Positions 6,713-13,977 of a stretch of DNA of 35,352 bases are shown in pieces. The notes under the pieces are model-generated. The model saw nothing but the letters and a program-made list of their open reading frames with translations, was not told the DNA's origin and searched no databases. Where the stretch lies: assembly GCA_021737425.1 (NCBI GenBank), contig JAIPDZ010000009.1, positions 1 through 35,352 of the forward strand, written 5' to 3'. The first letter of the stretch is position 1, and every line of letters starts with the position of its first letter. The position numbers and the translations under genes are program-made. Source of the DNA: Deltaproteobacteria bacterium (GTDB lineage Bacteria; Desulfobacterota; DSM-4660; Desulfatiglandales; Desulfatiglandaceae).

Positions 6713-8197
6713 CTACTTAAAAGGGTCCCACCGAATGGTCTGCCGCTCATATGAGGGCGGAAACTGCTTCAGGAACTCATCGTAGTAATACAACTCCTTG
6801 AAAGACGCGAACGGCAGCCCGTAGGCGGCCTTCGGCCTCTGTTTGATTTCATTGGGGTCGATCTTCTGAGAGATGATCTCGTCCATTACATCGTCCATTC
6901 CCGAGCCCATGGCGAACCTGAGCTTTTCACGGTTGGCGATCTGTTCCGGGAGCATGTCTCTGAAGGCCTCTCGTAAGATATACTTTTCGATCTGCCTTTC
7001 TCCGTAAATCTTCCAATCCATGGGGATCCTGTCGCAGAAGGCCACCACCTTGGTATCCAGAAAAGGGGTCTTATAGGCCACGGCATTGGCCATCCATGCC
7101 CGGTCCAGCCTTCTGAGGGCCGTGTTGTAGGCAATCTCCAGGAGTTTCTTGGCCAGCCGTTCCCTTTGTTCCGGGCTTTTGACCTTGGGGTTTTTGAGCA
7201 CCATCCGGTATCCGCCGAAGAGTTCGTCGGCCCCTTCTCCCACCAGGACCGCATCGCTGTAGTTTTTGACCATCTTGGAGGCATAATAGTTGGACAGAAT
7301 GCCGGAGATGCAATCCTCGTCAAAGCTCTCCAAATACCAGACCGCATCCGCCAGGAAATTATCAATGTCTTCGTCGGTGATGTCATAGATATGGTGCTCC
7401 ATACCGAGAAAGTCGGCCATCAATTTGGCATTCTCCAGATCCGGTCCGGGCGCGCTTTGGACCGCCACCGTGAACAGGTGCAGATCCGGATTAAATTCCT
7501 TGGCGATGGCCGCGATAATAGAGCTGTCCAGCCCCCCGCTCAGGGAGACCGCCTTCACCCCTTCCATCCGTTCTTCCACCGATTCGATCAACAGGTCCCG
7601 CACCGTTTTCACGGCCTCGTCAAAATGCCCCAACTGGGGAATAGCAGGCTCAAACTTGTCAAACTCCTTCATCCCCTTCTTGGTGGAGTAAATCTGACCC
7701 GGGGCCAGCTCATGGATATCAAAGGGGATGTGATCCGCCAGCCCCTTCATCTCAGTACAAAAATAAAAGCGCTGATCCGCCTCCCCGTAAAAAACCGGTC
7801 TGGCCCCCACATGGTCCCGGGCCAGGATGACTTCTTCATCCTTTTCCACCACCGCGCAGGTAAAGCTCCCGTCCAGACGGGAAAAGCAGTTCCGCTCGTA
7901 TTTTTCCCAGTACTCCTTGAAAAGCTCCAGGTCACTCATCCCTTCAGGCCGATCGTTGAACAGCTCCCCGTCAAAAAGGATATAAGGGGGGTCGTCATTG
8001 ATGGCGGTGCAGTGGGTGGTCCTGGGGGTCAGGTTGATCTCAGCTGCGCCCACCGAACCCCTGGCGTCGGGAAGGGTCCTGACATGGACATTGTCCGGCC
8101 CCCGGTGACGGGTAAGCTTGATCATCTTCCCCAAGGGTTTGGTGGTGTCTTCTTCAATTCTCCCGTGTTGTGATACGATTCCGCAGATACTTGCCAT
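6713..8197 (-). CDS. Asparagine-synthetase-like ATP-dependent amide ligase with degenerate glutaminase domain
   Basis: The layout is that of AsnB: an N-terminal class II glutaminase-like domain (about 1-190) and a C-terminal ATP-pyrophosphatase synthetase domain with PP-loop SLSGGLDSS (S220-S226) and VLVGEGADELFGGY. AsnB enzymes activate a carboxylate with ATP and form an amide. The glutaminase site looks altered. The cysteine is residue 5 (MASICGI) rather than the first residue after Met. The conserved NGE is D76-G-E. The usual HxRLxI arginine region reads GAAEINLTP. HRGPD (31-35) is kept. No in-frame start would make Cys5 N-terminal. It may use free ammonia or an amine, as beta-lactam-synthetase-like relatives do without glutaminase activity; this is inference. 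It lies 70 bases downstream of MttB-like 2. Confidence 0.85.
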   Translation of the reverse strand: MASICGIVSQHGRIEEDTTKPLGKMIKLTRHRGPDNVHVRTLPDARGSVGAAEINLTPRTTHCTAINDDPPYILFDGELFNDRPEGMSDLELFKEYWEKYERNCFSRLDGSFTCAVVEKDEEVILARDHVGARPVFYGEADQRFYFCTEMKGLADHIPFDIHELAPGQIYSTKKGMKEFDKFEPAIPQLGHFDEAVKTVRDLLIESVEERMEGVKAVSLSGGLDSSIIAAIAKEFNPDLHLFTVAVQSAPGPDLENAKLMADFLGMEHHIYDITDEDIDNFLADAVWYLESFDEDCISGILSNYYASKMVKNYSDAVLVGEGADELFGGYRMVLKNPKVKSPEQRERLAKKLLEIAYNTALRRLDRAWMANAVAYKTPFLDTKVVAFCDRIPMDWKIYGERQIEKYILREAFRDMLPEQIANREKLRFAMGSGMDDVMDEIISQKIDPNEIKQRPKAAYGLPFASFKELYYYDEFLKQFPPSYERQTIRWDPFK

Positions 8198-8266
8198 TAT
8201 AAAAAACCTCCAATTAATGGAATGTTGGGTTGATATTACGACTCAGTAGTCCAGTTGCTGGTAAAA

Positions 8267-9484
8267 TTATTCCACAAAGACCTTGCCGATATTGGCGGTG
8301 GTGAGGGGATCTTCCATATACATGCCCAGCGCAATCCGTTTAATGGACTCCATGCCCCTCTCATCATAGCCGGGCATCTCCACCTCAGGGGCGTCCTCCG
8401 GGGTTACGGTCTCTGCGATCTCAATGGCCTTTTCCAGTTTTTCAAAGGAAAAATCAATAAGATACCTCAGAAAGGCAAAGGGGTGCCGGATCATATGGAA
8501 CCCGTATTTTTTGCACATGGCCTGTCCCATCCTGGCATCCGCGTAGGCCCGCTCCGTGGGATGTTCTTCATGGGTGGTGCCCCCGCTCTGGAAGGTGGGC
8601 AGATCCAAAATGAGATTGAGATGAGTCATGAGGATATTGAGTAAATTATGACTCACCAGGCCGTAATTGGGGTTGTATTCGATCCTGGGATCCGCGATGG
8701 TGGGGTATCCGGCATGGACACAGGTGGTTCCCTCATTTAATAACTGGGCCGCACAGATGCCGAAGAGGACCTCGGCATGGGTCATGGCCAGGACCCCGTT
8801 ATAGCAGAAGGGGGCGCTGATGCCGGCCATGGGCATGGCCGAGATAAACACCGGCAACCCTGCCTGCACCACCTTGACAAAATGCTCGGAGAAGTTTTCA
8901 CTTACCTCGAGAGGGGGACGGGTCAGGCAGAAGACGATCATAATGTTGCCCCTCTCCTCATGGATTTCCTTGGCCCGGGCCAGGGCCTGATCCGAGGTCA
9001 CGGCGAAGTACAACGGTTTGTCACAATTCTCCGCCATGATGTTCATCTGTTCCACCTCGTCCTTTAATTTCACCCCTCTGCCCATCCCCGCTACCATGTC
9101 TTTTTCCTGGGCGATCCGGGCAATCCGGGTGACGTGCTCAGGAGTGGGCGGCAGGCCGCCTGTGCCGGCTTCTTCGTCATACACGTAAGGGGCGGTTCCG
9201 CCGATAAAAAAACTGTTTAAGGGCACAAAAAAATCCTTTACCCCCGGGACAGTGGTAAGGCATCGTTTTACCAGGTCCGTGGTCACGAATACCCTGTTTT
9301 CATAGGTAAATGCGAGACCCTCGGACTCAAATTGCTGAAAGGCCTGAAGCATCTCGGGCTGTTTGCAGCCCACCCCCAGATTCTCCAGAATCCACAGGGC
9401 GTCCTCGTGCACCCGGAGGAGCATGTTTACGGTTTCGTCGCCCAGTAGCGATTTTGACTTTTCCAACTGCTTGTCGTTCATCAT
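8267..9484 (-). CDS. MttB-superfamily methyltransferase 2 (non-pyrrolysine, short form)
   Basis: This is a paralogue of the gene at 2953-4131, with many shared blocks: FIGGTAPYVYDEEAG, SAMPMAGISAPF, THAEVLFGICAAQLLNEG, VHAGYPTIA, LVSHNLLN and KKYGFHMIRHPFAFL. MttB-family enzymes pass a methyl group from an N-methylated amine to the cobalt of a corrinoid protein. No amber codon interrupts it and it stops with TAA. It ends with NIGKVFVE, matching NTGKCFLY in the paralogue, so the short C-terminus looks native. The DDHTL block of the paralogue reads MEDPLTT here. The start is ATG 9484, with AGGTG four bases upstream; a GTG at 9490 is also in frame. It follows a candidate promoter/operator and is the first enzyme gene of the cluster. 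Confidence 0.85.
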   Translation of the reverse strand: MMNDKQLEKSKSLLGDETVNMLLRVHEDALWILENLGVGCKQPEMLQAFQQFESEGLAFTYENRVFVTTDLVKRCLTTVPGVKDFFVPLNSFFIGGTAPYVYDEEAGTGGLPPTPEHVTRIARIAQEKDMVAGMGRGVKLKDEVEQMNIMAENCDKPLYFAVTSDQALARAKEIHEERGNIMIVFCLTRPPLEVSENFSEHFVKVVQAGLPVFISAMPMAGISAPFCYNGVLAMTHAEVLFGICAAQLLNEGTTCVHAGYPTIADPRIEYNPNYGLVSHNLLNILMTHLNLILDLPTFQSGGTTHEEHPTERAYADARMGQAMCKKYGFHMIRHPFAFLRYLIDFSFEKLEKAIEIAETVTPEDAPEVEMPGYDERGMESIKRIALGMYMEDPLTTANIGKVFVE

Positions 9485-9530
9485 TTTCACCTTTTTCCTT
9501 ACAATTATTTGGTTTCCTATTTATATACTA

Positions 9531-9575
9531 TGACATAAAATATTTCCATATAAAACATTTTCAGCTGTCTGTCAA
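9531..9575 (-). promoter_or_regulatory. Candidate sigma70 promoter with operator-like core before MttB-like 2
   Basis: On the minus strand, TTGACA (9575-9570), a 17-base spacer and TATATG (9552-9547) form a good -35/-10 pair. GAAATATTTTA (9546-9536) lies right at the expected start point. It matches the centre of the palindrome at the marR promoter. The predicted leader to ATG 9484 is about 55 bases. Confidence 0.55.
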
Positions 9576-9613
9576 GGGGTGTTGGAAATGAGCGGTTTAG
9601 GCATCCCCGTGAC

Positions 9614-10129
9614 TTATAGGCTGGGGACCGTAAACGGCTTTTCCGGCAGCTTGGGATTCTGTATGTCCAACATCCCTGTAAGCTTCTGAAGAGACTGAAT
9701 AATCTGACTCCTTTCCTGGTCGGGAAGCCCTGTAAGGCCTTCCACCATCTGCTCCTGTATGGGAAGGGGTGCATGCATGGCCAGTTTTTTCCCCTCTTTT
9801 GTCAGGCTAATGGTGATTACCCGGCGGTCTTTGCTGTTGCGTACCCGCTGTAGAAATCCCTTGTTTTCCAGGCGGTCGATGACACCGGTAACCGTGCTGG
9901 AATTGACCATGATGTGTTTGGCAATCTGAGATGGGGGAATGGGCCCCATTTCATGAAGGACCAGGATACAATGCAGTTGAGATGCGCTCAGATGGTATTT
10001 TTTGATCAATTCTTTGGTATAGAGTTCTCTGGCCCTCACCAGTTTTCGAATCAGTTGTATGATTTGTTTTATTTGGCCCTGTACATGACTTGAACCCACA
10101 TCGAATGATTCCTGATTTTCTGTTAACAT
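9614..10129 (-). CDS. MarR-family transcriptional regulator
   Basis: The 171-residue protein has the MarR winged-helix layout. An N-terminal dimer helix comes first, then a helix-turn-helix around SQIAKHIMVNSSTVTGVIDRLENKGFL, and the wing RNSKDRRVITISLTKEGKKL with the typical D-R-R and LT signature. A C-terminal helix follows. MarR proteins usually repress nearby genes until a small ligand binds. It is the first gene of the minus-strand cluster, 129 bases upstream of MttB-like 2. Both it and the next gene have a candidate promoter with the same operator-like core. It is therefore the likely local regulator, perhaps answering to the cluster's substrate; the ligand is unknown. Confidence 0.9.
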   Translation of the reverse strand: MLTENQESFDVGSSHVQGQIKQIIQLIRKLVRARELYTKELIKKYHLSASQLHCILVLHEMGPIPPSQIAKHIMVNSSTVTGVIDRLENKGFLQRVRNSKDRRVITISLTKEGKKLAMHAPLPIQEQMVEGLTGLPDQERSQIIQSLQKLTGMLDIQNPKLPEKPFTVPSL

Positions 10130-10218
10130 GGCGTATCATCCCGCAACGATTAGAATGTGATGGTATGTTGACTGGTCTCCAATGGTTGATTATCCACCCA
10201 TGTAATGTAACCATGGCA

Positions 10219-10266
10219 TGAAATATTTCAACTGCAAATATATCTCATGTTATTATTTTATGTCAA
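10219..10266 (-). promoter_or_regulatory. Candidate marR promoter with palindromic operator
   Basis: On the minus strand, a perfect TTGACA (10266-10261), an 18-base spacer and TATATT (10242-10237) are followed six bases later by the perfect palindrome TGAAATATTTCA (10219-10230), which covers the expected start point. A repressor bound there would block transcription, the usual mode of MarR autoregulation. The leader to ATG 10129 is about 100 bases. Confidence 0.6.
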
Positions 10267-10287
10267 GTTCTTTTTTTGTTTTTTTTT

Positions 10288-10354
10288 GTAACAGTTTAAG
10301 CCTCTGAAATGGCCTTCATTCAGGGATCGTTATTTCGACGGGCTAAGTTAATAC
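10288..10354 (+). repeat. Dispersed intergenic repeat, copy B
   Basis: Starts GTAACAGTTTAAGCCTC and ends GGCTAAGTTAATAC. Compared with copy C it lacks most of the GGGGT...ATGAGGGGGTC segment but keeps CATTCAGGGATC. It lies just upstream of the marR promoter, in the same orientation relative to the downstream gene as copies A and D. From here to 10455 no gene or other signal is seen. Confidence 0.8.
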
Positions 10355-10455
10355 GTTTTTCTTGTACTGCGAAATGGATTTGAACGTATTTCAATGGAAC
10401 GATTCCAATGCGCTGAGGGGGATCGGCCTATGAGATATTAAAAGTAGGCGTGTTT

Positions 10456-12231
10456 TCAGTGGGTTGGAAGTTTTGACGGCTTATCCTTTTGATTCACCAG
10501 CTCCCTGGTGAAATCCTCTACACAGACCATTTTGTGGCCGGTTACCACCAACTCAACACGGCACCATGCATGCAGGCTTACCGGTTTTTGAATCGCCTCG
10601 GACACCTTTTGTTCAATGGCCTGGATTTCCCGGGGTTCGAGTACCCTGGGGCCCACCACTTCCGCCCGGACATGCCATTTGTCTTCCTTTTTCTGGGCAT
10701 CCACGTTGGGGGCGAACATGTGGTTGATTCTCATAACCTGGGCCCTGACGCTCTCTTCCACCTTGTGCTGAACCTCCTTCTCCCCAGGGGCCAATTTCCC
10801 GAAGTGGGCTTGCCCATACAGGATACGACCCTTGCTGGTGACGTCGACCAGGTCGTCGCAACGCACCAGGAGTCGGACCTCATCATCCCCCAATCTGTGC
10901 CTGATGGCGGCCTCGAAGCGCGCAACCTCTGTGGGCAATAGGGTCCGCGAGGTCTGTACACTTGCCACCAGTACGGGTTCATGGGCAAGGTCCACCAGGT
11001 CCAGGTTGTCCAGGTATAAATTGGGATAATTCTCCAGAATTTCTCTCAGCACCTGTTCGGCCAATTGAAGACGCCGCACCTTGGGATGCACGTCCGTGGT
11101 AACAAACTCCCCGTCCAGGTCCTGGCCCACCACGCCGCTGGCTGACCCTGTGGCGGAGACGTCTTTGGTGATTTCGCACCGCATGATGAGATTCGTTCGG
11201 GTGCCAAGGGCCTTATCCAGCTTGTTTTGCATCTGTTTTATCTTCTGGGGAGAGATCACCTGGGGTGTGGTCACCGAGGCCAGGACGTCCACCTTGTCCG
11301 CTTTTCGATCATAGAGCAGGTTGTTGATACTGGTCCCTCGCTCAGAAGCCAGTTCGTTTTTCACAACAGCGCGAATGGCCGCCGTGGTGCGTCTTTCGCT
11401 GATGATTCCGATGAGCGCGTGGGTCAAGAGGATGGTCACCATGATGAGGCCCACGGCCGGGCCGGCAAAGCGTTTGACCACCTGCCGGCCGGTGCCCATT
11501 TCTTCCCGGGTCACAAATCCGGCCAGGATAAACAGACAAGCAGCCACGGCCAGAATGGCCAGGAAATTGGCGAAGAAGAGAAGAAAGGCCCCCCAGGCCC
11601 CGTCATAGGCGCCGAATGCGACGCACAAGCCGCTGACCGCCAAAGGGGGGGTGAGGGCCGTGGCCATGGCAATGCCCGGCAGTACGGGGCTGATCCGCTC
11701 GTCAATCATGGCCAGACCACCGGCCATACCGGCGAGAGTGGCCACCAGGAGGTCCAGGAGCGTCGGACTGGTCCGGGTCAACATCTCCGGCGTGACTTCC
11801 TGGGCAAAAGGCAGGAGCCCCAAGAGCACGGCTACTGCTATGGCCAGTGCCACACCACCGAACTCGGCCACCGCAGCCCGCCGGAGGAGTTTGAAATTTC
11901 CCTGAACCAGGCCCAGCGAGATACCGAATATGGGGGTCATCAGGGGCGAGACCAGCATGGCCCCGATTACCACGGCGGGGCTGTTGGTTAGCAGGCCGAA
12001 TCCGGCAATGAGAACGGAGATGGAAAGGAGGAAGTGGTAGGTCATTTTGGGGGTGGAACCGATGTGAATATCTCTCCGAACTTCATCCTTTCGGCGTTCA
12101 TCCACGGAAAGCAGGTCCACAAAGGATTCCTTGAATCGCCTTCGGGTTCGGATCAGGGTATCGGGTACCGAACGAAACTGATTAAATCGTCTGGGTCGCT
12201 TCTTGTCTGATGAATTGTCACCCGTTTGCAT
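10456..12231 (-). CDS. DUF389 family membrane protein
   Basis: The 591-residue protein has a basic cytoplasmic N-terminus (about 60 residues). Then comes a membrane region of roughly six segments between residues 63 and 275, with the DUF389-type blocks VVIGAMLVSPLMTPIFGISLGL and ALTPPLAVSGLC. A long soluble C-terminal half follows, with repeated alpha/beta patterns resembling BON-like domains (for example residues 300-350, 400-470 and 480-590). DUF389 proteins have no established activity. The start ATG 12231 has only a weak AAAGAA ribosome site. It stands alone: repeat C lies upstream and the marR promoter region downstream. No link to the MttB cluster can be read from the sequence. Confidence 0.8.
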   Translation of the reverse strand: MQTGDNSSDKKRPRRFNQFRSVPDTLIRTRRRFKESFVDLLSVDERRKDEVRRDIHIGSTPKMTYHFLLSISVLIAGFGLLTNSPAVVIGAMLVSPLMTPIFGISLGLVQGNFKLLRRAAVAEFGGVALAIAVAVLLGLLPFAQEVTPEMLTRTSPTLLDLLVATLAGMAGGLAMIDERISPVLPGIAMATALTPPLAVSGLCVAFGAYDGAWGAFLLFFANFLAILAVAACLFILAGFVTREEMGTGRQVVKRFAGPAVGLIMVTILLTHALIGIISERRTTAAIRAVVKNELASERGTSINNLLYDRKADKVDVLASVTTPQVISPQKIKQMQNKLDKALGTRTNLIMRCEITKDVSATGSASGVVGQDLDGEFVTTDVHPKVRRLQLAEQVLREILENYPNLYLDNLDLVDLAHEPVLVASVQTSRTLLPTEVARFEAAIRHRLGDDEVRLLVRCDDLVDVTSKGRILYGQAHFGKLAPGEKEVQHKVEESVRAQVMRINHMFAPNVDAQKKEDKWHVRAEVVGPRVLEPREIQAIEQKVSEAIQKPVSLHAWCRVELVVTGHKMVCVEDFTRELVNQKDKPSKLPTH

Positions 12232-12375
12232 TGTTCTTTACCGGCGCAAAATCAATGTCCCATGCAAGCCCCGCATACAAGAGGGAAAGGTGTTTTGATG
12301 AGGTGAACCCAACTGTGGGCGGGACCAGTGGCCCCGGGAGGGGAATTGGATACTGCAGTGGACAACCTCCGAAGT

Positions 12376-12460
12376 TTTAACTCAGCATGTTGAAACAATG
12401 ATCCCTGAATCAAGACCCCCTCATGGCCTGTAACCCCGTTTCAGAGGCCTAAACCGTTAC
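12376..12460 (-). repeat. Dispersed intergenic repeat, copy C (longest form)
   Basis: The 85-bp copy, read on the minus strand, starts GTAACGGTTTAGGCCTC and contains both the ATGAGGGGGTC block of copies A and D and the ATTCAGGGATC block of copy B. The shorter copies therefore look like internal deletions of this form. It occupies much of the 250-base gap between the DUF389 gene and the SH3 lipoprotein gene; nothing else is recognised there. Confidence 0.85.
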
Positions 12461-12485
12461 CCTCGGAAATGGTCACGGCCTGATG

Positions 12486-12980
12486 TCAAAATGCATCAAA
12501 ACTGGAGGCCCTCCCCTGCCCGGCGTCTCGATCCGGGCACGGCACCCCTGTATCCATGCTGGGCCCCTGTATCCCTGCGTCAAGGGAAGGATTGCGAGGT
12601 TTGCTTTCACTTGCAGCCGGAACGGCCTGACTTGATATAGGGTTCGAAGCAGGGGATTTGGTAACTACGACAGGTTTCCATAGGAGATGACCGTTGTTGA
12701 CCCATCCCTGCCGACCGGTACTGGTTGCACTGACATATGCAAGTCCGTTTTTGACCTTATACCGGATGACCTTTTCATTTAGCGGGAGTTTGCAGACGCA
12801 GGGGTGTGAAAAAGAAGGCCCTGAATACATTTCAAGGTCGGGTTTCCCCGCATAATAGACTCTAGGCCCGGTCTCAGCGTCAGGGCCGGCCACCTTTTGT
12901 AGGGTGGAATCGACCATGGTACAGGAGTAGAGAAGAAGAGAGGCAAAAAGGGAGAAAATAGATGCTTTGTGCATGGCCAT
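12486..12980 (-). CDS. SH3-domain lipoprotein
   Basis: Starting from ATG 12980 the 164-residue product begins MAMHKASIFSLFASLLLYSC, a short lipoprotein signal peptide with the lipidation cysteine after LLYS. A bacterial SH3-type domain follows (about residues 40-105: VYYAGKPDLEMYSGPSF to GRQGWVNNGHLLW). Such domains often bind cell-wall peptides. The last 60 residues are low-complexity and rich in P, S and D. The frame is open for 47 more codons upstream (to 13121), but that extension would bury the signal peptide, so the internal start is preferred; ATG 12974 is an alternative. No strong ribosome site is seen. Role unknown; cell-envelope attachment is inferred from the signal. Confidence 0.7.
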   Translation of the reverse strand: MAMHKASIFSLFASLLLYSCTMVDSTLQKVAGPDAETGPRVYYAGKPDLEMYSGPSFSHPCVCKLPLNEKVIRYKVKNGLAYVSATSTGRQGWVNNGHLLWKPVVVTKSPASNPISSQAVPAASESKPRNPSLDAGIQGPSMDTGVPCPDRDAGQGRASSFDAF

Positions 12981-13146
12981 TGGTCTGTTTCGCAGTGTAT
13001 AAAGGCTCGGCAGGAAACGATTATCGACACGCAGCAGTGAGCAACATGTCCCTTGCCTTATCAGTCGGCAAGGATTGTTTTGACCTGCGGAAGCATAAAA
13101 AATCCCCATAGGGGGTGTCAAGCGAAATGTGGCCGGCAGGCATCTG

Positions 13147-13175
13147 TTGACAGCATCTCTCTTCCTTGTTAAGAA
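13147..13175 (+). promoter_or_regulatory. Weak candidate promoter for the Opu-type operon
   Basis: A perfect -35 TTGACA (13147-13152) is followed after 17 bases by TAAGAA, a poor -10. It is the best pair in the gap before the transporter genes, but the -10 matches consensus at only three positions. Confidence 0.25.
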
Positions 13176-13215
13176 ATGTTAGGAAAGTCATCTCTACTTC
13201 TCAAATCCGGTGGTC

Positions 13216-13977
13216 ATGATCCAGCTCAGAGGCGTTTCAAAGACATTTGACGGCGGCACATCCTATGCCGTAAAAGACCTCTCCTTCCAGGTGGAAGCGG
13301 GAGAGACCGTGGTTCTGCTGGGTTCTTCGGGCTGCGGCAAGACCACCACCCTGAAGATGATCAATCGCCTTGTGGAGCCCACCCATGGGCACATCGAGGT
13401 GGGCGGTGAGGACGTGATGAACCAGGACCCGGCTCTCTTGCGCCGGCGCATCGGGTATGTATTTCAGGGCATAGGACTTTTTCCCCACATGACCATCGAG
13501 CAGAACGTCGGTCTCGTGCCCCGTCTTTTGGGCTGGTCGGCCCGAAAGCGGGGAGAGCGGGTACGGGAGCTTCTCCGCCTGGTGGGTCTTGCCCCGGAAG
13601 ATTATGCGGACCGGTTCTCTGAGGCGCTTTCCGGGGGCCAGCAGCAGCGGGTGGGGGTGGCCCGGGCCCTGGCCGCTGATCCCGCCTATCTCCTCATGGA
13701 TGAGCCGTTCGGCGCCCTGGATGCCCTGACCCGTGAGGCCCTGCAGCAGGAACTGCTGGGGCTGAAGAAGAAGCTCGAGAAGACCATCATCTTTGTCACC
13801 CATGACATCTTTGAGGCCCTGCTCCTGGGCGATCGCATCGTGATTCTCCACCAGGGAAATGTGCAACAGATCGGGACCAAGAAGGAGATCCTTTCCGCAC
13901 CGGCCACCCCCTTTGTTCGAGATCTGTTTGGAAAACCGGCCAAGCAGTTGGCCGATTTCAAGGATATCCTGAAATGA
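13216..13977 (+). CDS. Glycine betaine/choline-type ABC transporter ATP-binding protein (OpuBA/OpuCA-like)
   Basis: This is the ATPase subunit of an osmoprotectant-type importer. Walker A is GSSGCGKTT, the Q-loop FQGIGLFPHMT, the signature LSGGQQQRVGVARAL, and Walker B YLLMDEPFGALD, followed by the switch HD in VTHD. The phrase IGYVFQGIGLFPHMT is typical of the QAT (quaternary amine) subfamily. At about 253 residues it lacks the C-terminal CBS domains found in OpuAA/OpuCA of Gram-positives. ATG 13216 is chosen; GTG 13210 is also in frame. Its stop overlaps the next gene's ATG (ATGA at 13974-13977), which indicates translational coupling. Confidence 0.9.
   Translation: MIQLRGVSKTFDGGTSYAVKDLSFQVEAGETVVLLGSSGCGKTTTLKMINRLVEPTHGHIEVGGEDVMNQDPALLRRRIGYVFQGIGLFPHMTIEQNVGLVPRLLGWSARKRGERVRELLRLVGLAPEDYADRFSEALSGGQQQRVGVARALAADPAYLLMDEPFGALDALTREALQQELLGLKKKLEKTIIFVTHDIFEALLLGDRIVILHQGNVQQIGTKKEILSAPATPFVRDLFGKPAKQLADFKDILK

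Noticed and set aside
11227-11991. 254-codon plus-strand open frame
   Set aside because: It is antisense to the DUF389 gene, low-complexity, and matches no family; a GC-rich shadow frame.
12981-13121. Longer N-terminus of the SH3 lipoprotein
   Set aside because: It would place the lipoprotein signal peptide and lipobox inside the protein.
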